64,000 nt of DNA from Marchantia polymorpha subsp. ruderalis (GCA_037833965.1 AP031352.1:22672501-22736500); one strand, 5' to 3'. Positions 42,763 through 55,951 are shown, numbered from the stretch's first letter. Translations and numbers: made by a program. Notes: generated by a model not told the origin, from the letters alone.

Positions 42763-43034
42763 CGAGCTTAAACCCGAAGGGAGTTGGAACTGAGCAAGTT
42801 GGAAGTTGAGAGTGTCTTACCTTCCCCTTGCCAAGATAAAGCGCTATGCTGTTGCGCTTGGGGTCGATCAACGAGCAAAAGAACGAAAGGCAGGCACGAG
42901 ACGAGAGGAGGAGGGGGAGGCGAGCAGCAGCAGGGCGCAGAGAGAGAGAGCGTATAGGTTTCTAGCCGCGAGGGAAAGCCCGATGGTTGAGCGAGAGCGA
43001 GGCGAGCTAAAGCGGTTGGGCCCCCCTGCCTCGT

Positions 43035-44030
43035 CACTAAGGGCTCCCCATTTTCGGGGAACGCGAGCACTGCCCGCCCGGGCCCGATGCCAGGGGGTCC
43101 CTAGCCCGCAGCCCGACCTCCCGCTTCGACCAGGGAGGGCCATATTGAAATCCACAATTGACTCCTTACGAAGACATAATCTATATATAGATCAGGAAAC
43201 AGTGCACAATACACCATATCTTCCACTTCAGGTAGACTACAAACCAGTCCAGTTACCCGGTCTAAGTTCAATCTATATCAGGCAAAACTCGATTCAGCAC
43301 TCTTCTTTCAAAATACTTTCCAGTCTGTGGAATAAACTCTCGATGTTGTCAGGTATCGTGAGCGAGGAGCATCGATGAACGAATAAATCTCACGATCTCG
43401 CACAAACGCATACTCCTGGTTACGAAATTCAATAAGATGATTCATAGTCAATTGTGCGCGTCACGGAAGAATGCTAAGGGTTTTCAAATCGCTGACATGC
43501 ATTCTGTGGCGAAACTTTTGTCGTAAGATAACGGTATACATTGCAATATGCAGAAGATAGCTACACAGTCCAGGGCAAGATTTTGACGCAATTCCAGTTT
43601 CTTTGAGAACTCACGCGTTCAAATCTGACTGCTCCCGAAGGAGGCCGCGAGGGAGGAGGCCAAAGTTGTTCACAGTTTTGTGAGGAGAGTCAAAAATGGC
43701 TTTGGTTAGCAATTCTACCCTCACGAATTCATTCGAACATGCCCTGTCCCGACATTTCAAACTTTTCTCCCAGGACAGAGACAGGCACCAGAGAGTTCTC
43801 CAATGGAGTTGGAGTTCTCCTTGAACTGGTTTGAATGGCTCGTAAGGTCCGGGGCAAACTGAGAACATTCACTGGACATTGCACTTGTGCAGGCGACCCT
43901 CGCCACTAAGGGCTCCTCGGGACCCCTAAACCCGGGAGCGGGGCGGCCCTCCCTGGTCGAAGCGGGAGGTCGGGCTGCGGGCCCGGGCGGGCAGAGCTCG
44001 CGTTCCCCCGAAAGTGGGGAGCCCTTAGTG
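43035..44030. mobile_element. Non-autonomous element with CACTA-like termini
   Basis: Starts CACTAAGGGCTCCCC and ends GGGGAGCCCTTAGTG. The complementary ends extend about 85 bp inwards (GCAGCCCGACCTCCCGC and complement), with a 23-bp extra segment in the left arm. Parts of the arm are repeated again at 43,905 and 44,036. The three bases outside (CGT, ACG) continue the complementarity, so a 3-bp target duplication cannot be shown. CACTA superfamily membership is an inference from the five terminal bases; a generic foldback element is the alternative. No transposase. Confidence 0.5.
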
Positions 44031-44486
44031 ACGAGCCCCTCCCTGGTCGAAGTGGGAGGTCGGCTAGGTACCCAATTCGTGACTCAATGTAAGGAGAAAA
44101 TTCATTATCACACCTTTAGCCTCATTTCGGCCTCATTGCATGACGGAAATGTTTTGACGGGCCCCACACGAACCCTGAACTCACGACGAAGGAATAGGAA
44201 GAAATCTAACGATCAATTCGAGTCTGACGCGGAATTCAATCCACTTCAGAATTTTAGTTGCTCTCGTGAGCTGGTGATTGTCAAATTGCGCAAATATGTC
44301 ACCTGTTGCTGTGACGATCGAGGCTTACGAGGTGGGACGAGGGTTTGACAAACATGACTGAAAACCACCTGGTCACCCGGGGAACGCAGCACAAAACGGT
44401 CGGGGCTACGCCCCGAAGATTTGTGTTGAGCATTCTTGATTTCTCGGGGTCACCCAGATGTGTCCAGGAAAAATTCTGAACCTATT

Positions 44487-44778
44487 TAATTGTGAGTGCT
44501 CCCGTTATAAAGTGACATATACAAAGGGTGTCCCCAGATTCTACTTAATTGTGAGTGCTCCCGAAGTAAAGTTACATCTACGACGGGTGTCCCCAGATTC
44601 TACTCTAAAAAGTCTCGGGATGTAACCCCTTGAGGAAACCGCCCGACTCCCTCTTGCTAACAGGGGATTACACCCTAAACAATTCCGGGATTCTCAAAAC
44701 TGTTTTAAATTCGGTAACCTATTTAATTGTGAGTGATCCCGAAATAAAATGACATTTACAAAGGGTGTCCCCGAGAAT
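44487..44778. repeat. ~60-bp repeats (TTAATTGTGAGTGCTCCCG...GGGTGTCCCC)
   Basis: Three copies at about 44,487-44,545, 44,546-44,603 and 44,722-44,775, each with AAAGTGACAT and GGGTGTCCCC. Confidence 0.75.
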
Positions 44779-44841
44779 CCCCGGGAATAGCTAACTGAAT
44801 TCGAGGATAGAGGACAACCGGAGTAAACCACTTGACTCCCT

Positions 44842-44875
44842 CTTGTTAACGGGGGTGTAACCCCCTGTTAACAAG
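44842..44875. repeat. Hairpin CTTGTTAACGGGGG / CCCCCTGTTAACAAG
   Basis: Near-perfect arms of about 14 bp with a short GTGTAA-containing loop. Confidence 0.8.
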
Positions 44876-46212
44876 ATTCCCAAGGGAGTGTCAAACCCTG
44901 GGTGGGACTTGTGCAAGGACGGATGATTCTGCTGAACGATTCTGATTCACCCGCGAGTTCGTCGCGGAATGCACGCAAGAATTCGGGAGTTTAGCCGACC
45001 GTCAGAATAAGGTGCTCTATTTGATAAACTATTAGTCCACGAGTGTTCCTTTGCACACAATTCGAAAGCGCGCAGAGCGTGTTATGCTTGGCCACGGTAC
45101 GACGTTTAACCGTTGGGACCGGTCTTATACACTCTATACCGACCGCCATATTCTAACACGATCATCGACTACAATTAAATCTTTCGTGGAAATCTGACTG
45201 ACTCTGCCTTTTCGTCTCGTTTCAAAAGACCATATCATTTCGATCCATTACGAGACAGGAAATAGCAATCCAAGAAGTTGAGAGGTCAAATTAACCTATT
45301 ATCAGCTCAAAGTGTTTATGAATAACAGAATAAAAGTATGTTACAATACTAACATAGATTAATTTGAAACTACCTGAACCCCTAAGCTGAAACAAAATTG
45401 CTATTATTACAAAAAATTTAATAGTTTAAAGTTTTTGTTGCTTGCAAGAAATTTATGTTCGACTCTTTTAACTTTATTTCCATATGAAATTACAGTGACT
45501 GAGGAAGACTTGTTGTCTTCCCGGATATTTGCAAAATATCCCTGAACTACCCACTGCGGGTCCCATAAATTATATATTATTTGTATTCCTTTGTTTTGAG
45601 CATTTTGGATAACAAAGCTCATGATCGCATAGTAGCCAACTGCACTCCATACAACTTGGACGCAACTTTAACATTTTTTAGTCTTCACATTTATGAGTCA
45701 ATAGCTTTTCGTTTTCATAAATAAATGACTTGTCACTCAATAATCGAGATATTTTACATGTAATTATGATATGCACTCGATCTGATATGTACCATATGAT
45801 TTACTATGTAATCAGTCTCCCAGATACCATGACATAATGGATCGATTGAGTATTCCAAGTACATAATATGTAGCTTATTCCATTATATTCCTAACGTCAC
45901 AATAATGGAGTACCCATTACTCCAAGCAGCTCGTCGGGAAGCCCAAATCCTTATGGCTACTTCCGTAGTTACCTTAAAAATTATTTTTAGTATATTCAAA
46001 GCAGCAGCCGCTGTGTTTTAGACCTCAATGCAAAATGATAACAACTTGGAAATATATATTTACCTCTGAAGTAATCAACTTCCAATTTTCTTGTATTTCT
46101 TTAATATTCTTTTTCCTTTTAATAAGGTATCTCACAAAAAAAATTATTATACAAGAATCAATCATCTTGTATATCTTACTGAAAGTATTCCATTGCTTGA
46201 CCTGTCACTTGT

Positions 46213-46232
46213 GTATATATATATATATATAT
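46213..46232. repeat. (TA)n microsatellite
   Basis: About ten TA units, absent at the matching site in unit 1. Confidence 0.85.
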
Positions 46233-48505
46233 CCATTTATTTTATTTATATACTGCCGTGTACAATCCGCACATCACAATATGGAACCTGGATACCGTAA
46301 GGATGGGGTGCCACATAAATTCTTCTTTTGCAAATTCACTGATTCACTTTGTCTAGGGACGATTGGACTTTCATTGATAGAAATTTCTTAACTTTTAAGC
46401 TTAATTTTTATTTTATTTCCTCATAGTCTGTTGTACATATAATCATCGAGTGCACCAGTTTTTGTATTATGATGAATATAATGCGCTACAACATTGCAAT
46501 CTCACATGTGACAATTTCTGCATCTTGGTGAGATGGTTTTCCATGCAAAAGCAATAGTAGTATATTTCGACTAAATTCCAATTATCGTTTTGCACCTGAA
46601 CTATTATTGTGGCCTAAACCTAGGTTAGAAGACTAAGGGATCAGACAAATTTTTTAAAATTTTGTACTTTTTTGTTGTGTAATTTTTTTAAAAAAAATTC
46701 CCAAAAAAAAATCACATTGAAACATGATTTTTGTAACATAATTCAATATTTCATGTTTCAATGAATTTTTTGGATATAAATTTAGAAATTTTTTTTATTC
46801 ACACTTCACTTGAATCAATCTCATAACACTTTTCTTAGATGATAAATATCTTACTGTATCGATTTAAAGATCTGTCTTTGTTTTCTATCCTAGTGTTATC
46901 GTATGGATTTTGAATCGAAAGTTAATTTTGAAAACAAAATGCACTATTCGTATATAGTACATATAATATCGAACCGACTAGTCTTACTTATGAGTTTAAA
47001 TATCCAGATTTCTGATCGTTACGAGTCGAAATGTTTTGTTCATTAAACTTTTCTGCTTATGATGCTCATAGATTTTGAAAAGGTAATGATAGTTATATAC
47101 TCTTGAACATTTAAAATAAAAATAAAAATCCGTGATAGGTGAGTTCAATTGATATAGAGTAGCAAATTTTTATAAAATATGGAAACATAGCTCTTTATCC
47201 GACATCTTCATTTTTCATTTTTATGAGAATATTTATATAAATAAATCATTAGTTTATTTTAATTTAGTAACGACTTTACAAAAATTCTTGAAACTTTTTC
47301 TAAGTCTTACATGACATGAATGCTAGTTATCATTGCTTCTTGTTCAAACATATCAATAAATATTAAACAAATATAAACAAGTGTACATTATACAGCTCTA
47401 TGAAGTAGTATACGAATTTCAGCCAGTGCATACAGCTCGCTTCTCATGGACGAGAATCCTCACTCGGAAAAGTTTCCGCCAAGAAAAGAGGACTTGCATT
47501 AATGTGTGTCTTGCTTTGTACGTTCTGACTTTGATTTGTTTTTTATTTCGTGGGTTTTGCCATTGAACTCTGTGCTCTAACAGGCCATCCAGCCTCCTCC
47601 AGTGCACACAGCTCACAATGCTGCTGAGGCAGTTGAGGTCGACCTGTGGTCTTCCTCCAACCATTAATACATATTTTAAGAAGCCAAGCTTTACGGAAGA
47701 TGGAATCCATGAGGCGAACGTAGAATGTTCTAGTTGACTCGTACTTGGTACGAGGTTTCATTATGGGGCATGTTACGCGTTCTCGAGACGTAATGACATG
47801 CACCAAATCTGTGTCTAAAATATGAGAAGGTGTACGCAGCCATCATCTCAGAGCCCACAAGCTTGGAGCTACGGTGTACCGCGTTGTACTGCGAAGAGCA
47901 GTGGATAGCGTCGACTGGGGAAGGGAGGGCGTGGCTAGTGACGAGTGACTAGAACGTTGAATGCACATGACCAAAGACGACCTCGTTCATTCTTTTGAGG
48001 CAGGTCCTACTCTATAGTGATCGTGCCCCTCGTGACAGTTCATAGATGCGTCCCTAGTGGTGACTAGATTCGGAGGTGACTAGACTAGAGAGGAACAAGC
48101 GTGACGGTCTCTCGCTGGATTGACTGAACTGCAAGTGAGTAGAGTCACTTGCAATTCATAATTCTTGTCCATAGCCCAAAGGTGTCATGTACTGGACCTG
48201 GATCTGCCCTTGCGGATTACCATCGAGAGGTGTCTGTGAGCAAGCAGAACAGAGTCATGCAGCAATAGTCATCAGCTTGAATCCAAAAAGTATATGGCCT
48301 GGTTATTACCCACTCAATAATCCAAGAGGTAGCATTAGAGTCGGTTGAGAAACTTGTAAACTTTGGAAGGTATGCATGTCGTCATCAACCGTGGTGGGAC
48401 GTGGAAGTTGATTCTCCGCTTGTAATTTACAGATTCAGACGTTCAGAGGAGTAGATAGAAGAAAGGACTGTGGTCTTTTGACGCTCCTTCAGCGGAGAAT
48501 CAGCT

Positions 48506-48544
48506 TTGACATGTTCTCAGCTTTAAGGACTGAGAACATGTCAA
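48506..48544. repeat. Inverted repeat at the unit 2/unit 3 junction, 15-bp arms
   Basis: TTGACATGTTCTCAG, nine-base loop, exact complement. It lies exactly between the end of unit 2 (about 48,480) and the start of unit 3 (about 48,550). Confidence 0.85.
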
Positions 48545-48549
48545 CTTTT

Positions 48550-49262
48550 GAAATCTCTAATTTTTACAAAACGTTGCAGAATCCACAGAAGGCTGATATT
48601 GAATAAGATTGATTAATTTACAGACCTTACATCTGGAGCTTCTATTGCTCCCCTAAAAGTTCGAAAGTTTGTGTTTCGGGTGCAATTTACTGCTTGAACC
48701 TTAAGGAACAGTCTCTCGGGAAGGTTCCAACATCCCTGGTTCCAATTCTTGCCCTGTGGTTGTACCTCCACCGACACTGCCTCCTTCCGTCTGGAAGCAT
48801 TTCATGAATCCCGGAGACTGGGTGTACACCCAGACAAATATTCACTACTTACCTCGTCGAACTCTGCAGTGCAATGAAAGAATAAGAGCTGCAGACTATT
48901 TGGACAGTTGCGATGCTGCAAATGCACGATCGCTTACCAAAACTAGCTCCGAGTCAACATCAGGAGGAACACACATGCTCTCACGACACACAATCAATCA
49001 GTATGGATTCAGATGCAGGCTCCTATGTTCTCTGGCATGCTCTCTCACGACATGCAGTCAACTACTGTCCAAGGCTCGACGTGACAACGCAGCCACCTCA
49101 GAAGATTCTTCGACAGTGTGTTTCTGTAATCGGGCTTGGTATAAGCCCAAGCCCAGCAATTTTTAATTCGTTCTTAGACAGAGGTGAACTGGGGCGACTA
49201 GACGGGTGAATTTGCGAGGACTGATTTCTGACTATGAAAGCTGGCCCGACTGGCAACTCTGA
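48550..49262. repeat. Tandem segmental duplication, truncated unit 3
   Basis: Matches 36,150-36,800 and 25,060-25,680, with landmarks AACGTTGCAGAATCC, CTTGCCCTGTGGTTGTACC, GTCTGGAAGCATTTCATGAA and GCAATGAAAGAATAAGAGCTGC. Similarity fades after GACTGGCAACTCTGAG (49,262). No lipase follows, so the third copy is incomplete. Confidence 0.8.
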
Positions 49263-49440
49263 GGTGTAATAATAACTCACGTTCCATGGTCGGCTTATCC
49301 AGCCCCACAATCTCGCATGACAAAGGTATTGACAATGAGGCATGCGGTCCCATGAACATTCTCGAAAGATACGGCACATTTCAGTCCGATGTGCGAGTCG
49401 TGTAATAATGTGAAGTTTCAGAATGGGTTACTAATCGATG

Positions 49441-49489
49441 TGCACATACGAGTCCAGTATCCGATTGAGATATTACACTCGTATGTGCA
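49441..49489. repeat. Inverted repeat, 13-bp arms
   Basis: TGCACATACGAGT at 49,441-49,453 and its complement at 49,477-49,489, separated by 23 bases. Confidence 0.8.
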
Positions 49490-49499
49490 AAGGGGGCTT

Positions 49500-52400
49500 C
49501 TGACTGTTAGTGGAGATTGAAAATCGTACAGATGATGACCACGTGACAGTAACAATCTGATCGCTTGAGAAGGACACTAAATGGCAGAGCAGAAGTAAGT
49601 ACGACATCTGGTAGCCTAACGCAGATCTATGGAGTTTGGAACTCAGAAAAGCTAATTGCATGGACGGAAGGGAGATTTCCGAAATCAGGAAGAGACTGCA
49701 TTCGGTGCACGGAAGTAGACATTTAGGAAGATAAGGAGAGTCAGTAAGCTCGTTGAGCAGCCATGAGATTGGATGGACAGGAAAAGGGACAAGCATATCA
49801 TAGCAAAATGTGATCCGAGCATTAAAGTTACGCCTTCGAGCTTTGTCTGACCCGAGCTCGGACAAAAAAGAGCAGGTCAATGACGTCGCTCGTGTGTTCT
49901 TATCGAGTTCACGTCACGTTCATGCTAAACATGCTCACATTCCTCAAGGAATATCGATGTCGCATCATGGCTTCTTTCGAAAATCAAGACTCCTACAGAA
50001 AGCTCTGACCACAACGAACAGACTCCAGATATTAAGTTCACGCAAGCACGTGTATGAGAATCGGCCTCTGAATTGCAACCTCAAATTGAAAAAATTATAG
50101 ACATTACAGAGAGGGGGTGGCTTTTGCCGGCGCTCACAATTACATCGCCTGACCTTCATTCAAGGCATTGCACTGAACAAATAGCATACAGATGTATTTC
50201 ACGGACGTGGGCAAGCGTCGAGAAAAGGGGGTCCTTTCCAATCGATATAACACAAATTGCAAAAATATGTACGATGGAAGTGCACGATTTGATAAGGTCG
50301 TTCCGATACTCAGTCAAGTATAAGGCTTGCACATTCAAGTCTAATCGTTGAGTGTACGATATGATGCATCCTGCAACCTAGATTTTACGCTTTGCCTCGT
50401 TGATGGCGTTAGAGTTCTGTTCAACAATTTCTAGAATGTAAGAAGGTGCCTGATGCTCACGTCGAATTCCGATGATCAATGTCGAGGTTTGTATCTCTCT
50501 CCCTCCCTCTTCACGACAAGCTCCACTGCGCTTCGTGCGTGTATAAGATTATGAAGTTAGGTACTGGAATGTCTGCCGATCTGCATCAGGAAGCTACTTC
50601 CGACAAGCTTGTGTTCATGATCTCACGATCGAGGCTTCGACCTCGTGTGCAGTAAGCAACTCTGGACTCCAGACAACGCTCGAACAAAACAGTCGAGTCG
50701 AGTATCGGCACTGCCAGAGCAGCGCACGGCCCCACCGTCTGCTCTGCTCACTCTCGATGATCCGGAAGCGAATGTGAAGGTGCCATCGTCGGTGCAACCC
50801 TCGAGAAAATCGGCTGGGTGTGGATGTAAGCTCGCCTGCAGATTACACGCCGTCGTTGCACGAGGAGAAGTTCACACGGGCAGGCGGATGATGAGAGACG
50901 AGCGCTCGGAAACCAGCCGATCTCGAAAGCGTAGGGAGCTGAAATGCGAGCGGTCGCCATCTGGGATTGTACTGATGATCCTGGAGTCGGGTGCTTGGCC
51001 TCTGGCTCTCGAGGCCTGGCTCTCAAAAGCATCGGAAGCAACCCAGCACGGGACGGTACAGGCGTCGATAGAACTCCTGGAACTCTTCCTGGATTGCGAA
51101 GGCATGGACGGACACGAACACTTTCACGATCCAGCAGACGGTCAGAAAGAGAGGAGACTCGTACATGGCGGCTGCTGAAGTTCTTCAATTACGCTGGCTG
51201 GCCGAGGAGGAAGGAACTCGAGCTGGACAAACAAACGGGGGACTGCTCCGTTTGCCTTCTCACTCCGTGAGCCTTTATGGTCACAGAGATCGGAATGCGA
51301 GCAGCTGTTGCGCGGGGAGATTCACTCTGCACACATAAGTTGACGGGGAGTGCTCACGATCAGACGACCGTAAGCATGATGCGAGAAAAAAAATGCCGGA
51401 ACTCACGAGACATGTGACTCTCCATCCCTCGACTTAAACTACTAGTTTCTACAGCATCCAAATTAATTAACACTCCTCTCGACGCAAGTCGAAGAGCAAA
51501 ATCAGTGGACGACAGACTCCTGCACCCGGTCCAAGAGCAAATTGTTCGTCAGTCGCTCTCTCGCTCACACGCTCAGCGCTCTCAGCTCATGCGTGACCAG
51601 GAAGAAACGAAGAGCAAACCTCCAGACGAGCAAAGCGCTTGGCCTCCTCAGCACCACCTCCTCCTTTCACACGCGTTCCTTAACCACTAGACCTGGACTG
51701 ACTCTAAACCCTGTGCGCGCAATTCCAGACTGTTCTTTCGGCTCACTGAGGACAATCAGCGATGGACCTCACGAAGGTCGGAATTGCAATCTCGGAGGAA
51801 AAACGAGGTGGCCGTATGGTTACCTTACGGGACTTCCAATGGGGTTCTGTCAGCTCGGAGATTGCTGCAGTCTTCGGAGCTGCTGGAAGGGAAGAGAGTT
51901 CGGGCAGAAGCTGGCCGAAGCCCGCCGCTCGGGGAACTCTGCGATCAGGCCGGCTTCGAGGAGAGGAGGCCCTTGTAGGACGTCTGCAGGGAGGGACCTG
52001 AACCGCAGGAGGGGCAGAAGAGTTAGTTCGAGCCCAGAGGGAAAAGGATTTAAAACGCAGACCCCTTCTCGGGCCAAGACCTGAGCTGATCGCTGCGACC
52101 AGTGGCGGCTAGTCCGAAGCCCGCATGGGCATGATCCGATTCTGTGGTAGGGCGAATTTGCGTTAAAAGAATCGGTGCGTTCAGAAAACTCGACTAGGAG
52201 GGCGCACATCGTACCGCACACCCACCACCATCATCTGCATGCTCTACTCATCAGAGACTATAGCATGTCGATGATGATCCATGCAGTTCCGTAGCTCTGC
52301 CGTCATCCTCGTCAGGCTTCACCATATTTTTTATAATTCTGTTCTCGTCGACCGCACCTCAGTCCGTAGTTGTAGCTCGCATCATCAATAGCTGCGTCAC

Positions 52401-53455
52401 TATGCTCGCCGAGTTCTCTCGACCTCGAAAGGCAGTGTATCAAATCTATGGGCAGGATTTGAGGTCAGAGTCAGAGTCTCGCTCCGGGGCGACGGTCGTG
52501 TCGTATCACGTTCGTGTCTCTCTCTCTCTGTGGCGTCGGGCCGAACGTCATCCACTGGCGCGAAGGTCGATTCTGCTCCCCCGTCCCTGCGAACCTCTGA
52601 CGAAGAAGACCCCGGGCCGGGGGTTGGGTTGACAAGGGACGTTACGCGGACGTCGTACCGTGGCGCTGTGGAGCGCATACGGAGAACATGGGCCCTGCGA
52701 ACCCCGAGATTATGAGGGACTGACTGACTACGGACCAACCACGTCGCGCTGCGCTAACCATGGCGCTGAGAAGCGGGGGAGACTACGAACTGTGGAGGAA
52801 GAACGACGTGAAAGTACGATGTTTTATGGGGACGATGGGCTTCTGCCACCTCGGACGACGGGAACCGGACGAGATGGCAAGTTCGCCTCTCTGTTGTTCG
52901 ACTTCCCGAAACAATTTGGTCCACCTCAGCGCCAGCAAAGGGACACCCCGTGGCGACAAAAAGCGCTTCTGCCGAATCGGACAGCCATGTACGGTACACG
53001 GCTCTTGGCCTCTCCAGGTGGCGAGCGCCAGAGAGAGAGACTATCCGGTCACCGAACCAGGTCCAACGCCGAGAGCCTCCTCATCCCGAGCGCAGAGGAG
53101 GTCAGAGGTCACCGGTCGGTCCTCCTCCAGACGAGCTTCGTGGCCGCTGGACAAGGCCTACTAGGATTTAGGTCCGCGTAGCGGCGGGCAGTCTACGTGG
53201 CAGTAAAGTCCCGCCAAGGTTTAAGGCGCTTTCCTCATCAGGGCTTTTCTAGAAAGAGCAACTTGTCATTAGGGTTTGGAATCCCGGGATTGCAGTAAAC
53301 CCTGTGAGGGTTTAGCGAAGGGCAGCCAATTGAAACAGCTGGTTCCGAATTTGGCCTACTCGATCCGTTTGCAGTAACCTGACATCGCAGAGGCCACAAC
53401 CCGACACTCTAATCCCAGAGCGCTCTTTAATACAGGGTGTCGTTTATTCTGTGAA
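49500..53455. other. Moderately GC-rich stretch, no recognised gene
   Basis: Several overlapping open frames on both strands (for example 50,645-51,178 plus, 51,188-50,748 minus, 51,542-52,084 plus, 52,660-53,181 plus) are Ser/Arg-rich, overlap each other in conflicting frames and carry no motif I recognise. Telomere-repeat-like AGGGTTT/AAACCCT boxes at about 53,270-53,312 and ACCCTGTGAGGGTTTAGCG resemble promoter elements of plant housekeeping genes, but I see no gene attached. Confidence 0.4.
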
Positions 53456-53461
53456 AAAATC

Positions 53462-53849
53462 CTACTGATCGTCGATCTTGCAGGATCGTTTCAGGGCGAA
53501 CCCTTGAAATAGTCTTCTGCCACAACCATATCTTCTGGTGGACGATTTTGGCACAAGTGATGCGTGATTATTAAATGCTCCAGGTGACAGGAATCGTCCC
53601 TGTAATAGTAACAAAGATCCATATGCACATGTCGATAGATGAGATCCAAACTGGGCAGGGACATGAAACCGCTGTAGATAATGTAAAATCATGGGACATC
53701 GATCTTTTATTCGCCACGGGTTTGTGTGTGATGCGTCTTCCTTCTTTTGATAATCGGCCGCATGAAAACCCAGCAGTGCATGTATAAATCCTAGAACCGG
53801 ATGGTGCAATATTCTCGACTGCCTGTAGGTCAAAATAGTGCTCATCCAA
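53462..53849 (-). other. Unrecognised open frames
   Basis: Two minus-strand frames (53,845-53,462, 127 codons; 53,849-53,571, 92 codons) overlap in different phases. Neither has a known motif. Only one, at most, can be real. Confidence 0.2.
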
Positions 53850-53999
53850 AAATCAGGTTACATGCACTAATCATTCCACCTACGATGGTAAAACCCAGAG
53901 ATGAACTCAGCCAAATTAATAAGGTCCTCTCTCCCTCTACGTCAATCTGCAACGTCAGAGTTTCGGTGACGTGCTTCAATTAATATGCTTTAAAATCGA

Positions 54000-55940
54000 T
54001 TACTTTTAAGTCCTTCGGACCCAAACTTCTGCTCAAAATCGTTTGATTAATCTCAAAACGAAATATATTAATATCTAGATCTTTTAAAGCCCTTCAGCTC
54101 TTCACTGTCCTTACGTTGTATTAACGGACATATCAAAGCTCCCCTTAAAGGAAACTTCGAATCCAAAACGCATCGCAATGTACATATATATATTCGAACC
54201 TTTCCTTTGTTATTTTAATTTAAGAATTGCTGAGCTTTTAATTGTAAAAAAAGACTTATTGTGCTCTTATAGATTCATTATAGTACATAACTTTGTGCAT
54301 GTGATCATGTAAACTATATTCTATATGATAAATTTGCACATGAGTAAGCGTGTACATAATCATGGGGGACAGGTATGATCAACACAACAAAATTCATCAT
54401 CATCGCCATTGTTTAAGGACAACAAGCTAATGTTATTATGTGCTATAATATTTAACTTGAGGTTATAATTTCTATCTTTCTCAAGAATTATATGGTACTC
54501 CAAAACTAGCTCTTCTTAATATATTGCACGTCATATGTTTTGATTTATATTCTCCCCTCCCAATTATTTCACAATTTGTTTTATTATTTTTAAGTTTTAG
54601 ATTTCAATAATCTGATTTCAATTTGTAAATGATTTATCAACATAAGTCAAGAGGCTAAGTTGATGTCTTAAATATTATTTTTTTTAAATTTAAATTTTAA
54701 ACTTTAAATTTAAAACAGAGTCAAATTTGCCTCAACAAAACTAAGATGTCTTTTTTTTTTACAATTGATTGAAACATAAGGGCCAATAATAGATATTCGC
54801 AAATTTTCTAAAAATACTTTCGAAGTTCTAAAAACTTGCTTTTAATTTTATAGAAAGATAAAATTAATTAATAAATAATCACAAATTGAGCAAGAATTAT
54901 CTCAAAAAATAAAAAGGATTCATATATTTTGTGACAATTTACTATCAAAGTCACAGTAATTATATGTGTGCATGTTTAGAGATTTTCTAAATTTTTATGA
55001 AGTGTTGAACTATAAATTAAGTCTTTTATTGAAATGTAATTCTTAAATTAATTATAGAAATACTTAATAAAAAATAATTCTAAATTTTCTCAAGCAGTGT
55101 GAGTTGCACGAATTAGTGATTACTTATTTACTTGATAGCATTTTCTAAAAAGTATTTTAATAAATTTTTTGACCTAAAGTTTGAATCTCACCCTTCAATC
55201 CACTTCATCTAATTAGCTAAGTGATATTGAATCAAAATTTATAAATCCTTACAGTTTAATTTTACTTCTTTGAATTAAAATTTATTTTTAATTAAATTTT
55301 AAATTTTAAATTGCAACTCAAATAATCAAAAACTCGCATCACACATAATTTTTAACAAATTCAATTTCAAAATTTAAAATTGCATGATCAAAATAAAACA
55401 TGAATATAAATAAATATATAAATTTTATTTTATATCATAAGCTTAATTAAATTTGTAATTGCATGTCAAATGAAGTGTTAGAATATTTTGTTTAAATAAT
55501 GTGCGCCTATTTTAATGTATTCTTGTCGTATATTGTTAATATATAGTCTGATCAAATATTTAAATTAATCTTACATGTATATTTTAGAAATTTTTTGATG
55601 TCAAGACTAGGAAAATCAATTATCAATTATTTCAATATATGATCAAATTCCTTCATATAGATTTTTTTTTTCATAGGTATATAGCCAAACATTGAATTCA
55701 TTTGACTTAAAATATAATAATATTTTGTTTTAAAATATTAACATTAATTAATTTACATCATTTGTTGACAGTTAAATCATCAATCTAGGATATCTCATAA
55801 TGTTGATAAACTTTGCCTAGAGTTGAATTTTTGTCTCAAAGGAGTGACTGATTGACAGATTGATTCCCTCTAGAAGCTAGATACAGTAAAGTTGGAGTTC
55901 TAACAAGGAAGGCTACACCAACAACAAACCCTTTTTATTG
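54000..55940. other. Very AT-rich intergenic DNA
   Basis: Long A/T runs, AAATTTAAATTTT motifs, no open frame of note. No RNA gene or repeat recognised. Confidence 0.6.
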
Positions 55941-55951
55941 CTTGCTTGCAG

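Larger units (their letters stand above)
42135..45110. mobile_element. Composite ~3-kb insertion in unit 2
   Basis: Similarity to unit 1 stops after TTGACATTCAGATGTTGTT and resumes near 45,180. The block holds a hairpin (42,277-42,315), an array of CCAGAACCTTGAAA repeats, a GC-rich element with CACTA-like ends, a repeat of GTGAGTGCTCCCG units and another hairpin. Near its right end the motif ACCGACCGCCATATTCTAAC (45,140) repeats one from 41,933, hinting at a local duplication. Open frames within it have no recognised family. Confidence 0.6.
35453..48480. repeat. Tandem segmental duplication, unit 2
   Basis: Starts at GAATCGGTGCCACCTGGTGTGTC (compare 24,936) and ends at GACTGTGGTCTTTTGACG (compare 35,325). 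It is about 2.6 kb longer than unit 1 because of insertions at 35,597-36,143, about 37,063-37,866, about 39,765-40,850 and about 42,135-45,110. Confidence 0.85.

Noticed and set aside
50645-53181. Several 100-180-codon frames as host genes
   Set aside because: Frames on both strands conflict, compositions are Ser/Arg-rich and no family motif or splice structure is visible.
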